A stretch of 43,028 nucleotides of DNA from Streptomyces europaeiscabiei (GTDB lineage Bacteria > Actinomycetota > Actinomycetes > Streptomycetales > Streptomycetaceae). The stretch covers positions 1-43,028 of the forward strand of contig NZ_LRTR01000835.1 of assembly GCF_001550375.1 (NCBI RefSeq), in the 5' to 3' direction. The position numbers and the translations under genes are program-made. Positions 25,364-33,775 of this stretch are shown piece after piece (the stretch's first letter is position 1; the number at the start of each line of letters is the position of its first letter). The notes below the pieces were generated by a model. The model saw nothing but the letters and a program-made list of their open reading frames with translations. It was not told the DNA's origin and did no database searches.

Positions 25364-27105
25364 GGCTCTGGCAAGATTTTCGTAGTCGGAGATCATCTCG
25401 GTGCGACGGTCAGTCCGCCCGCAAAACGGGCAGCCTTTTGACTGTGTTCTGTTGAACTAACCGAGCTGTTACCGCAGTTGACGGCTGTGCTGGTGGTCTC
25501 GGTCGATGTTTCTGGTCCTGCCGTTGTGATGCAGGCTCGTACGAGATCCGGTGCTCCAGCAGGGTGTACGGGGTGCGGCACGCTGAGCGAGTGGGTACAC
25601 AGCCGCTACGTACGGCGCCTCGCCGATGCCGCGCTGGGAGGCAGGCCGGTCCGCATCGACTTGAGCGTGCGCCGTCTGTACTGCGAGAACTCGGCCTGCC
25701 CGAAGGTGACCTTCGCCGAGCAGGTGCCGGGACTGACCGTGCGCTATCAGCGGCGCACTCCGCTGCTGCAGCAGCTGGTCGAGGCGGTCGGCGTGGTGCT
25801 GGCCGGCCGAGGTGGGGCGAGGATGCTGCGTGTCCTCAACATCAGGCTGTCGCGGTGCACCGTGCTCGCGCAGCTGATGCGGGTGCCGCTGCCGCCGCTG
25901 GTCACACCCCGGGTGCTCGGCGTGGACGACTTCGCGCTGTACGGCGATACCTACGGCACTCTCCTGGTCGACGCCGAAACCAGACTCCCGCTGACGCTCT
26001 GGGAAGGCAGAGACGCCGAACAGCTCAGCCGATGGCTGCGCGGACATCCGGGTGTGGAGATCGTCTGCCGCGACGGCTCGCTTACCTATCGACAGGGCAT
26101 CGCCGATGGCGCCCCACAGGCGGTCCAGGTCAGCGACCGTTTTCATTTGTGGCAGGGCCTGTCCCGGCGCGTTCAGGAAATCGCCGCCACCCACCGCGGC
26201 TGCCTGCCGGAAGCTCTCCCTGCCTCCGGAGCGACCGAGCCCGAGCTCGCGAACACCGCGGCGACACAATCTGAGCCGGCGGACACTCCGGCCGCCCGGC
26301 ATGCCCGTCGGCTCCTCGAGGCAGTGCACGCGCTGACCGATACCGGCCGCTCCTACAGTTCGGCAGCCCGCGAGCTCGGCCTCGACCGCCGCACAGTGCG
26401 CAAGTACGCCCGCGCCCGAACCTGGCACGAGGTGGTCCGCCGACCTCCGCGCCGCCCCTCCACCCTCGACCCGTACCTCGACTACCTGCAGCAACGCTGG
26501 GACGAGGGCGAGCACAGCGCCAAGGTCCTGCACCAGGAACTCCTCACCAAGGGCTACTTGGGCCACTATCAGCGCGTGAAGATGGCCATCGCACCGCTAC
26601 GGCGCGGCCTGCCCCTGGACGAGCCACGCGAGCGGCCGCCCTCACCACGCGAAGCCGCCCGCTGGATCATCACAGCTCCCGACCGGCACGGCCCGCACAC
26701 CGCGCAACGTCTGCAGCGGATACTCGAACACTGCCCGGAGCTTCACCGCACCCACGACCTGGTCCGTCAGTTCGCCGCCATGCTCGATGCCCGCGATGCC
26801 GCATCCCTGCCCAACTGGCTTGACACGCTCACGGCCAGCGGACTGGCTCCGCTCGCTGGTGCCGCCGCAGCTCTGCGCGAAGACCAGCACGCGGTCACCC
26901 AGGGGATCACCACTCTCTACAACTCGGGGGTCAACGAAGGCCGCATCACCGACGTGAAGCTCCAGAAACGCATTATGGGAGGCCGTGCCAGCGTCCCGCT
27001 CCTGCGCCATCGCGTCGTCCTGATCGCCCACCTCCGCCGCCGTTTCGCAGGCGGACTGACCGTCGCACCGAGATGATCTCCGACTACGAAAATCTTGCCA
27101 GAGCC
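25364..27105 (+). mobile_element. ISL3-family insertion sequence, 1742 bp
   Basis: Bounded by GGCTCTGGCAAG at the left and its complement at the right. The terminal inverted repeats extend 66 bp (25364-25429 and 27040-27105) with only two mismatches, unusually long. The right repeat contains the last codons of the transposase gene. Eight-bp flanks differ (TTCAAAGT, ACGTTCGG), so the target duplication expected of ISL3 is missing. The element looks intact otherwise. Confidence 0.85.
25478..27076 (+). CDS. ISL3-family transposase
   Basis: DDE transposase of about 532 aa. It has the N-terminal zinc-finger of ISL3 (CTGCGTLSEWVHSR, then LYCENSACPK), a first acidic block in VLGVDDFALYGDTYGTLLVD, IVCRDGSLTYRQG, and the conserved ending TTLYNSGVNEGRITDVKL, QKRIMGG. 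The exact start is uncertain: the TTG at 25478 lacks a ribosome site, and the frame is open from 25442 with sequence (VELTELLPQL) that fits ISL3 N-termini, so translation may begin slightly earlier at a rare start codon. The length is normal for the large ISL3 group, so it is probably active. Confidence 0.88.
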   Translation: MTAVLVVSVDVSGPAVVMQARTRSGAPAGCTGCGTLSEWVHSRYVRRLADAALGGRPVRIDLSVRRLYCENSACPKVTFAEQVPGLTVRYQRRTPLLQQLVEAVGVVLAGRGGARMLRVLNIRLSRCTVLAQLMRVPLPPLVTPRVLGVDDFALYGDTYGTLLVDAETRLPLTLWEGRDAEQLSRWLRGHPGVEIVCRDGSLTYRQGIADGAPQAVQVSDRFHLWQGLSRRVQEIAATHRGCLPEALPASGATEPELANTAATQSEPADTPAARHARRLLEAVHALTDTGRSYSSAARELGLDRRTVRKYARARTWHEVVRRPPRRPSTLDPYLDYLQQRWDEGEHSAKVLHQELLTKGYLGHYQRVKMAIAPLRRGLPLDEPRERPPSPREAARWIITAPDRHGPHTAQRLQRILEHCPELHRTHDLVRQFAAMLDARDAASLPNWLDTLTASGLAPLAGAAAALREDQHAVTQGITTLYNSGVNEGRITDVKLQKRIMGGRASVPLLRHRVVLIAHLRRRFAGGLTVAPR

Positions 27106-27732
27106 ACGTTCGGGTGTACGCCGACAGAAGTGACCGGCCAGTCGGCCAACGGGGCAATGATCCCGAGCGCGCCAGCTCCCAGCAGGGCGTTCACCACCCC
27201 AAGTTGCACAAGGCCTGTTGGCGACCGGCCCACCGGCCTAACCAGTCGAACCGCAGGGCTCCACGCAAGAGGGTCGCGTAACCCATCGGTGCAGTTTCCT
27301 CTTCGGGCCGTTTCCTTTATCCATCGGCCACCGCCGGGACCCTCTCTCAGCGGCTACCTGCCGCCAAGGAACACCAGAGGCGCCATCGGCACGCAGGCCG
27401 CCGACGCCCCTGGACGACATCACTGATCGAGCGACACGAAGGCGACAGTGCCCCACAACACGATGAACAGCCGACGTCGCCCTACCCGCGCCCACGCACC
27501 CGCCGTGCCGGTATTCCGCAATGCCTCCATTGTCGGCCCCGTACTCGACTGCCGCGCTGGGGGCAACAACCCGTGCCGCGCAACCCGCAAATAGGACAGC
27601 GAGTCGGCGTGGAGACACCGTCGGACTGGACACGGCTGCGTCGTCCCGGTCCCTGTCCGGTCCCTGGACCTTGCTATCGAGCCTCAGGGCAGTCGCCCGG
27701 ACGGCGAGCGACAACCACAAGAACCTACTTCG
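27106..27732. other. Gene-free stretch with arm-type repeats before module 3
   Basis: GTGCAGTTTCCT and GGGCCGTTTCCT begin at 27289 and 27305, 16 bp apart, as before modules 2 and 4. GGTCCCTGTCCGGTCCCTGG lies at about 27648-27667 and resembles the GGYCCCT repeats of the right arms. I see no gene. Confidence 0.45.
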
Positions 27733-27840
27733 CCGCAGGTCAGAGGGGTTGGAGCTCCCCCGAGCGCCAGCGGTCTCCAAACTCGCGAGCAGCGGATTCA
27801 GACATCGTTTCTTATGGCGTGATCGTTCGTTGTTCCGTGC

Positions 27841-28200
27841 ATGACGGATCTGGTTGAGCGGTTGGTGCCGGAGGAGTTGTGGGTGCTGTTTCGGCGGGTG
27901 GTGCCACCGACTGAGGTGATACGTCCGCAGGGTGGCGGCCGGCGCCGGGCGGGTGACCGCGAGGCCTTGGCCGCGATCGTCTTCGTGGCGACGTCGGGGT
28001 GCACGTGGCGGCAGTTGCCGCCGGTGTTCGGGCCGGCCTGGCAGACGGTCTACCGCAGGTTCGCCCAGTGGAGCCGGGAGCGGGTCTGGGCCCGGCTCTA
28101 CCGTGTGATCCTCGACGAACTCGGTGCCCGGGGTGAACTGGACTGGTCGCGGTGTGCGATCGACTCGGTCAGTCTGCGAGCGGCAAAAGGGGGCCTTTGA
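27841..28200 (+). CDS. IS5-family transposase, first frame (orfA)
   Basis: 119 aa. DUF4096-type N-terminal domain (FVATSGCTWRQLPPVFGPAW) followed by the first catalytic Asp in CAIDSVSLRAAKGG. It ends at a TGA right after the slippery stretch GCAAAAGGG (about 28185-28194); a -1 slip there continues into orfB without a gap, giving the full enzyme. Confidence 0.88.
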   Translation: MTDLVERLVPEELWVLFRRVVPPTEVIRPQGGGRRRAGDREALAAIVFVATSGCTWRQLPPVFGPAWQTVYRRFAQWSRERVWARLYRVILDELGARGELDWSRCAIDSVSLRAAKGGL

Positions 28201-28661
28201 CGGGACCGAATCCGACCGACCGCGGCAAACTCGGATCGAAGATCCACCTGATCTGCGACCGCAATGGACTGCCCCTGTCGTTGGGTATCTCCGGCGCGAA
28301 CATGCACGACAGCCAGGGTCTGGAGCCGCTCGTCCGGGGCATCCCGCCCATCCGCTCCCGCCGCGGGCCCCGGCGCCGCAAGCCGGCGAAACTGCACGCC
28401 GACAAGGGCTACGACTACGATCACCTGCGCCGATGGCTTCGCAAACGCGGCATCCGCCATCGCATCGCCCGCAAGGGCATCGAGTCCTCACAGCGGCTGG
28501 GTCGGCACCGCTGGGTGGTCGAGAGAACCGTGTCCTGGCTGGCCGGCTGCCGCAGGCTCCACCGGCGCTATGAACGCAAGGCCGAGCACTTCCTCGCCTT
28601 CGTCGGCATAGCAGCGACCCTGATCGGTTACCGCCGCCTGAACACCCTGCTCACGGCCTGA
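28152..28661 (+). CDS. IS5-family transposase, second frame (orfB)
   Basis: The expressed part starts near 28190 by -1 frameshift from orfA; the open frame further upstream is not used on its own. It carries GPNPTDRGKLGSKIHL, the second Asp in LHADKGYD and the Glu in RWVVERTVSWLAG, completing the DDE triad. The C-terminus FLAFVGIAATLIGYRRLN is typical. It overlaps the passenger gene's 3' end by 11 bp, tail to tail. Confidence 0.88.
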   Translation: MCDRLGQSASGKRGPLTGPNPTDRGKLGSKIHLICDRNGLPLSLGISGANMHDSQGLEPLVRGIPPIRSRRGPRRRKPAKLHADKGYDYDHLRRWLRKRGIRHRIARKGIESSQRLGRHRWVVERTVSWLAGCRRLHRRYERKAEHFLAFVGIAATLIGYRRLNTLLTA

Positions 28662-29055
28662 GCCGGTCCTGCTGCACATCGAAACAGACCAGCCCCATGG
28701 ACTCCGCCACGGCCGCCGCATAGGCCGACGCCTCCTCAGCCATGCTGAATCGCATGGGGAAGTAGATCAGTGGCCCGCTGGCTTCGTTGATCAGCGGGCC
28801 GGTCGACCAGGGGGAGGTGTCCTCGTCGTCCTCGTCCTCGTCCTCGTCGTCCTCGTCGTCCTCGTCGTCCTCGTCGTCCTCGGTGAGGTCGCACCACCGC
28901 TCAAGCAGCACGGCGACATACGCCGCGATGCGTTCGGACGGAGGCTCTTCCGACTCGCTGTCAATGTAGCGGTTGTACAGGTCACTGAAGACCTGGCCGG
29001 CAGTCTTGTCATCCGCCGGCCTCTCGCCTTCCCAGACAGCAAGGTCATAGCTCAT
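28651..29055 (-). CDS. Passenger protein in the IS5-type element, acidic repeat
   Basis: A 134-aa protein beginning MSYDLAVWEGERPADDKTAG and ending GLVCFDVQQDRLRP. I know related actinobacterial proteins with this opening only as uncharacterised. The middle has about 26 residues that are nearly all Asp and Glu, encoded by a CTCGTC microsatellite at 28819-28880, which may expand or shrink. The flanking parts (RIAAYVAVLLERWCDL, GPLINEASGPLIYFPMRF) look globular. It lies wholly inside the element, convergent with the transposase, so it moves with it. A small immunity-like or anti-host protein is possible; nothing in the sequence proves that. Confidence 0.7.
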   Translation of the reverse strand: MSYDLAVWEGERPADDKTAGQVFSDLYNRYIDSESEEPPSERIAAYVAVLLERWCDLTEDDEDDEDDEDDEDEDEDDEDTSPWSTGPLINEASGPLIYFPMRFSMAEEASAYAAAVAESMGLVCFDVQQDRLRP

Positions 29056-29577
29056 GACCGGAGACTCTAATGCCTCTCTGCCAGCCATCAGAAACGACGT
29101 CTCAGTCCGTTCAGGCAAAGCCGACGCTCCGACAGCCAGAAATGAACGTTTCCGCAGGTCACAGCCCTGCTGAAGTGGGGCGGGTGGGACTCGAACCCAC
29201 GGCCGACGGATTATGAGTCCTTTGAGGATCTTGGCGGTCCTTGCCGATCAGTGCCGATTCACGCCGTTCTTCCAGGTCAGACATGCTGATCTATATCAGC
29301 CCTGTGCAGTGCTTGCCGGTCTGTTCCTGTCCTTGTGGCCCCTCAATGGCCCCTGGCGCTCCTCGAAAGCCTGCCCAATACGAAATACGGGGCGCTTTTC
29401 CAGCTCAGCCGATGCGGTTAAACAATGGCGCAGCGGATTCCCCTTCCACCGCATAAAGGCTCCACCCCGGTACGGCAGCCGCACCTCGTGCGGTGAGCTG
29501 CAGGGATGCTGTTGATCGACGCGTTGTCGTGACCGGTTTGGCGGACAGCGAGGCGGCCGCTCCTGGATCGTTGCTCT

Positions 29578-30085
29578 GTGACAAGTCAACACCCAAGAAC
29601 AGCCGCTGCATTGATGGTGGAGGCCCGGCGGGCCGATGAGGGCATCAACGTCCTGATGGAAGGCATCCGTGGCAGCCTCGCCCGGATCCAGCCCTGGCTG
29701 ACCGCTGCCTGCTACATCCGGGCAGTCCTCTCCGACCTGCCTAAACGCAACGGTTGGACCATCGCGGAGTGGATCGGGCACCGCAGCCCGGACAGGGTCC
29801 AACGGCTGTTGAACCAAGCGTCCTGGGACACTGGTGAGGTGATGAGGGTCGTCCGCGGCTACGTCATAGAGGGCCTTGACGCGGCAGCGCCGGCCCGCAG
29901 CATGACGGTAGGGGCGCTGGATGAGACCGGCCAGGAGGAGAAGGGCCAGGCCACCGCGGGTGTGAAGCGCCAGCACATGGGCTGCGCCGACGGGGTCGCC
30001 AACGGGATCAACACCGTGCACCTGTCGTATGTCCGGGGAGACGCGGGTCATGCGCTGATCGGCTGCCGGCAGTGGATCCCGGCCG
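29578..30085 (+). pseudogene. Truncated IS701-family transposase
   Basis: The N-terminal part of an IS701/DDE_5 transposase: WTIAEWIGHRSPDRVQRLLN, SWDTGEVMRVV, the first Asp in VGALDETGQEEKG, then TAGVKRQHMGCADGVANGIN and GHALIGCRQWIPA. The match stops at about 30085, where unrelated Arg-rich sequence begins; the later catalytic residues are gone. It starts about 100 bp after the right arm of module 3. GTG 29578 is the best start. Confidence 0.82.
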
Positions 30086-30302
30086 TTCGGCCGCGGCGCG
30101 GCCGCGCGCACTCGCGGTCCGCCTCCCGGACCCGGTGTAGCCGACGACGTCGGCCTCCACGGTTTCGGCATGCCGGACCTTCTTCCTTCTCTGCACCAAG
30201 TCAAGTTCAGTGGTGTGTGGTGGGGGGCCGATCATCCCGCCCAGCACTCTGATCGCGGCGCCGGCGCCGAAGACGACGGGCGCAGAGTGCGTGGGGCGGA
30301 GT

Positions 30303-30348
30303 GGATGAGCCTGAGCACGATAGGTGTCGTATTCGCAGGACAACTATC
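30303..30348 (+). repeat. 46-bp repeat, copy a (upstream of the Nudix gene)
   Basis: Shares about 40 of 46 positions with 30970-31015, including TGAGCCTGAGCACG and CAGGACAACTA. It contains an imperfect stem (GATAGGTGTC with GGACAACTATC). Confidence 0.6.
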
Positions 30349-30446
30349 GCCATCCTCGTCCGGCATCCACACGCAGGTGCTCTTGGTCCGGTTCCGCGGG
30401 TCGCCGGGAAGCGGCGTTGTCGGTGGGCTCTGCCAGGGTGTGCGTC

Positions 30447-30949
30447 GTGGATGAACTGGTGGAGCGTGTCGACGATCAAGATCGTGTGCTGGGGTGGCGG
30501 TCAGCCGTCGGCAGGCCATCCGGGAAGGTTGGCTGCACCGGGTCGCCGTGACGGTGTGTCGTGATGAGCGTGGGCGGATCCTCGTTCACCGGCGGTCGGA
30601 GCAGCTGTCGCGCTTCCCCGGGCTCTACGAGGTCGTGGTCGGTGGCGCCGTGGATGTCGGCGAGTCCTATGAACAGGCCGCCGCGAGGGAGCTGGCCGAA
30701 GAGCTGGGCATTCGTGTGCTGCCGCGCTTGCTGTTCACGTTCCTCAACCGCAGCGGTTTGAGCCCTCACTGGCTCGGCGTGCACGAAGCCGTGGTGCCGG
30801 ACACCGTGGCCGCCGATCCCGATGAGGTCGCCTGGCATGGCTGGCTGACCGAGCCGGAACTCGACTCGGCCCTGCTGGAGTGGCACTTCACCCCCGACAG
30901 CCACGAAACCTTCAGCCGGTATCTCGCGTTCCGGACCGCACAGTCCTGA
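30447..30949 (+). pseudogene. Nudix hydrolase with a frameshift
   Basis: The start at GTG 30447 reads VDELVERVDDQDRVLG, the usual N-terminus of IPP-isomerase-like Nudix proteins, and the next frame resumes with VSRRQAIREGWLHRVAVTVC. The two are joined at a run of four G (30491-30494); one more G would restore a protein of about 167 aa. The Nudix box is intact: GAVDVGESYEQAAARELAEE, then LGI. Either a real inactivating deletion or a homopolymer sequencing error. If intact, it would hydrolyse a nucleoside-diphosphate-linked substrate or isomerise IPP; the subfamily is not decided. Confidence 0.75.
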
Positions 30950-30969
30950 CCTTGCCCGCCTCGCGGGCT

Positions 30970-31018
30970 GGGTGAGCCTGAGCACGGTAGTTGTCGTGTT
31001 CACAGGACAACTACCGTG
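30970..31018 (+). repeat. 46-bp repeat, copy b (downstream of the Nudix gene)
   Basis: Contains a perfect 13-bp stem CACGGTAGTTGTC (30983-30995) / GACAACTACCGTG (31006-31018), which could terminate the Nudix transcript. It is a direct repeat of 30303-30348. The interval on to 31238 holds no gene. Confidence 0.6.
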
Positions 31019-31238
31019 CGGGCTCTGACCTGCGCAAACGGACTGTTCCTGGCGATACACGCCACCGCTTGGAGGGGGTTGACGGCGTTGTTCATCTAGG
31101 GTGCGAAGGCACTTTTCACAGACGGCATAGTCCGTTGTCAGGCAAATGGGCCCGGTGAGTGGCACCTCCAAGGTCCTGTCTGGGGCTGGACGATAGCGCC
31201 CGATTTACGACCTTGCTTCGGTCGAAACATGCCTTGCG

Positions 31239-31889
31239 TCACCTACGGAGGCGGCGCCGGTTCTCCTCCGCCGACAGAAGCCCCAGCACCGCATGCGCCT
31301 GGTGATGGATGAACCACCGCTCTGCCAGGTCACGATCCACGAACCGCCCCAACCCCTTCTCCGCCGAAGAGGTGAGCTCGATCGCCTCCCACCCACCGTG
31401 CGACTCGGCGAACTCCCGGGCGATGTCGTTGAAGGAAGGCCCACGGAAGTAGGCCACAGCGGTGTTGGTGCTTTCCAGCGGCGTACCGGAGTGATCCGAT
31501 AGCAGAGAGTCGGCCGCCTTCCGGGACTCGAAGTAGACGCTGATGGTCGCCTTGACCTCGTCCCGCATCACGTTGAGAACCTGCTGACGGTAGGTCCGTG
31601 GCTTCAGGCACTCTCGGTATGAGAAGTCGATGCGACTCCCATCCGTGCGGATCACCTCGAAACCGGGATACGGGCCGCGCTGAGGCGCCGCGATCGCGAA
31701 GGCCTCGACCCCAGAACCGATCTTGTCGTCCGCGTTGGGGTGCATGTCGAGGAGGTCCAGCAGCAACTGGTGATCATCCTCCTGATCCACGATGCTTCCC
31801 ACGTTGTACCGGTACAGCACCTCCTGTACGGCCTCCTGCGCCGCTCCCTTCGTGCGATAACGACGCTGCCCAATCCAGAACTCCGCCAC
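31239..31889 (-). CDS. DUF3223-like domain protein
   Basis: A 216-aa protein with GTG start and GAAGGGAA about 9 nt upstream. The middle (about residues 50-105) has HPNADDKIGSGVEAFAIA, then FEVIRTDGSRIDFSYRECL, the pattern of DUF3223, the domain also found as the DeCL region in plant RNA polymerase V. After it comes RTYRQQVLNVMRDEVKATIS and a C-terminal half I do not recognise, ending EENRRRLRR. No signal or membrane span, so cytoplasmic. Bacterial members are uncharacterised to my knowledge; nucleic-acid binding is a guess from the plant domain. It is one of few intact genes in this block. Confidence 0.65.
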   Translation of the reverse strand: MAEFWIGQRRYRTKGAAQEAVQEVLYRYNVGSIVDQEDDHQLLLDLLDMHPNADDKIGSGVEAFAIAAPQRGPYPGFEVIRTDGSRIDFSYRECLKPRTYRQQVLNVMRDEVKATISVYFESRKAADSLLSDHSGTPLESTNTAVAYFRGPSFNDIAREFAESHGGWEAIELTSSAEKGLGRFVDRDLAERWFIHHQAHAVLGLLSAEENRRRLRR

Positions 31890-32222
31890 GAGCTATTCCC
31901 TTCGTCGAACTCCCGCTTCACCCTGCGACGCCACCGTGACCGCCGCCAGGCATTTTGGATACCAACGTCCAGGTTTGTATGTTTATTCCCGGCTGTTCGA
32001 GGCCCGAGTGTCCGGGTGGCGGTAAGAGGCCTTGCGGCAGCGGCGTGCCGTACGTGCCTGAACAGCCCGCGGATATCCGTCAGGAACGTACTCCTGAAGG
32101 CCACTTGCCGTACGTGCCTTCTCCAAACGGCCGGGGGCCCGTGATCAGGTGACGGGACGATCAGTCCCAAGGGGAAGGGCCGGTATGGGCCGGAGAACGG
32201 CGGGGGTGTTAGCTTCCTGCCC
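31890..32222. other. Intergenic region with a repeated 14-mer and a Cys-rich frame
   Basis: Less G+C-rich than its surroundings around 31950-31990. TGCCGTACGTGCCT occurs twice, 60 bp apart (about 32045 and 32105). A plus-strand frame from TTG 31955 to 32152 contains them and reads PECPGGGKRPCGSGVPYVPE and later LPYVPSP. Its codon usage is not strongly coding, so I leave it unassigned. Confidence 0.3.
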
Positions 32223-32852
32223 GTGTTAGAACACCAGGATGAGACCAGGGCGGCCTACGACGGGGTCGTCGAGCTCTATGCGTCGATGTTCACTAGTCGG
32301 TTGGAGACGCGGCCGTTCGCCCGGAACATGATCGGCACCTTCGCCGAGCTCGTGCGTGACACGGGGAACTTGCGGGTAGCCGACGTCGGGTGCGGACCCG
32401 GTCATCTGACGGCCATGCTGCACGACTTGGGGCTGGATGCCTTCGGGATCGATCTCTCCCCGGCCATGGTCGACCACGCTCGGCGGGCCCAGCCGACGCT
32501 GCGGTTCGACGAAGCACGAATGGAGGCCCTGCCGGTCGAGGACGGCGCGCTCGGTGGAGTGCTGGCCCACTACTCGATGATCCATACCCCACCTGAAGAA
32601 CTGCCCGCGCTACTCGCTGAGCAGGTGCGTGTTCTGGCACCAGGGGGTCTGCTCCTGGTGTCCTTCTTCGGCACCGAAGGGCCGGAGCCGGTCCGCTTCG
32701 ATCACAAGGTGGCGCCCGCCTATAGCTGGCCGGCGGAGCAGTTTGCCGAGTTGCTGGCCGAGGCTGGGCTCGTCACGATGGCTCGGTTGCTCCACGACCC
32801 AGCGTCCGAGCGCGGCTTCCTCGACACACACTTGCTGGCCCGCCGCCCGTAG
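32223..32852 (+). CDS. Class I SAM-dependent methyltransferase
   Basis: 209 aa, GTG start. Motif I is VADVGCGPGHLTAM, the acidic loop FGIDLSPAMVDHAR, then PVEDGALGGVLAHYSMIHT and VLAPGGLLLVSFF, the full methyltransferase_11 order. It is cytoplasmic with unknown acceptor. It stands alone between decayed genes; the region to 33073 after it contains only a short minus-strand frame (32917-33055) of doubtful reality. Confidence 0.88.
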   Translation: MLEHQDETRAAYDGVVELYASMFTSRLETRPFARNMIGTFAELVRDTGNLRVADVGCGPGHLTAMLHDLGLDAFGIDLSPAMVDHARRAQPTLRFDEARMEALPVEDGALGGVLAHYSMIHTPPEELPALLAEQVRVLAPGGLLLVSFFGTEGPEPVRFDHKVAPAYSWPAEQFAELLAEAGLVTMARLLHDPASERGFLDTHLLARRP

Positions 32853-33073
32853 CGAGACTGACCTGCGAGAACTCTTGAGTTAGTTCGGTCAACATGCCTG
32901 ACGCCCAATCTGCACCCTAGATAACAAGCACGGTGCGAATCTCCCGACAGATGTCGTGTAACGCCGGAGGGAACTCGCAGGTCGGGGCGGCGTGGGTCAC
33001 GACAAGTAACGCGCTCCGGCACAGTGGAACGAGGTCGTGGTCCTGGTCGGTGGCCATTCCGGGCATCCTCGCC

Positions 33074-33111
33074 GGAGCCGGTTCCTGTCCGCCAGGGCAG
33101 GAACCGGCTCC
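33074..33111. repeat. 14-bp perfect inverted repeat
   Basis: GGAGCCGGTTCCTG, 10-nt loop, CAGGAACCGGCTCC. It sits exactly where the first strand and glycine loop of the following SDR gene should be encoded. Confidence 0.6.
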
Positions 33112-33142
33112 GGGTGGCCGCCGGGGATTCGTCCGGATCTCC

Positions 33143-33775
33143 GTGTCGATCGCCAAGGTGTTCGGCCGTAACGGTTTCTCCGTGGCGCTCGTGGCGCGGA
33201 CCCAGAAGACACTGGACGGGCTCGCCGCGGAATTGCGTGAAGCGGGGATCGAGGCAGCCGGGTTCGCGGCCGACGTCACCGACCGGCCGTCCCTGGTCGC
33301 CGCGTTCGCCCGCATCAAGGAGCGGTTCGGCCAAGTCGACGTACTGGAGTACTCGCCCGCGCCGAAGACGTCCACCGACGCCATGATCGCTCCGTTGGAC
33401 GCGACGGTGGAGAACCTCCAGCCGGAGCTGGACTATTACCTGTACGGCGGTCTCACCGCGGCACAGCAGGTGCTCCCCGAAATGCTCGAACGCGGCGCCG
33501 GCACCCTCCTATTCACCACCGGCGGGTCCTCGATGGAGGTACTCGCCGGGCCGCCGGAGTTCGGCAACATCGCCGTCGCCACGGCCGCCCTGCGGGCCTA
33601 CGTGCTCAAGCTCACCCAGGTGCTCGCCGGCACGGGCGTGTACGCGGCACACGTGCCGATCTTCGCCTGGATCGGCTCCGGTTGCCCGGAAACCCAAGCC
33701 GACACCATCGCCGAGCTCTACTGGGACGTCTACACCAAGCGCGAGGGCGCCGAGCACCCCTACGACATCCGGTGA
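33143..33775 (+). pseudogene. Short-chain dehydrogenase lacking its N-terminal NAD(P) loop
   Basis: The surviving frame begins SIAKVFGRNGFSVALVART and continues through AADVTDRPSLVAAFARI, GTLLFTTGGSS, and AVATAALRAYVLKLTQVLAG, all characteristic of SDR proteins. The first strand with the TGxxxGxG dinucleotide-binding loop (about 15 residues) is absent, replaced by a hairpin, and the Tyr-x3-Lys motif is not obvious (FGNIAVATAALRAY). It is therefore most likely inactive. An N-terminal extension open in the same frame back to 32933 does not supply the loop. Confidence 0.7.

Larger units (their letters stand above)
27801..29101 (+). mobile_element. IS5-family element (IS427-like) with passenger gene, 1301 bp
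   Basis: Ends GACATCGTTTCTTATGGC and, reversed, GACGTCGTTTCTGATGGC, 17 of 21 matching. It is flanked by the 3-bp duplication TCA (27798-27800 and 29102-29104), a TNA target as expected for this family. The uninterrupted target sequence is known from three other copies of the same repeat, so the boundaries are firm. It encodes a two-frame transposase and, convergently, an extra gene. Confidence 0.92.
27733..29480. repeat. Attachment-like module, copy 3 (left arm split by an IS5-type element)
   Basis: Left arm 27733-27800 continues at 29102-29175 after the insertion; without the element it matches the 138-bp arms of the other copies to within a base. Core 29176-29220 is identical to copy 2 over its 45 bp. 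Right arm 29221 to about 29480 has GGCCCCT repeats near 29335-29355 and GCAGCGGATT 210 bp after the core. Confidence 0.85.

Noticed and set aside
28152..28661. orfB as an independent gene or a broken transposase
   Set aside because: The overlap contains a GCAAAAGGG slip site and the DDE residues are split across the two frames, which is the normal programmed frameshift of this IS group.
30140..30275. Minus-strand remnant with VFGAGAAIRVLGG and HAETVEADVVGYTGSGR, perhaps a DUF3592-type protein
   Set aside because: Too short and unsupported at both ends; kept only as a note.
32917..33055. 46-codon minus-strand frame (MATDQDHDLVPLCRSALLVV)
   Set aside because: Reads like a protein tail but has no ribosome site, family or partner; could be debris.
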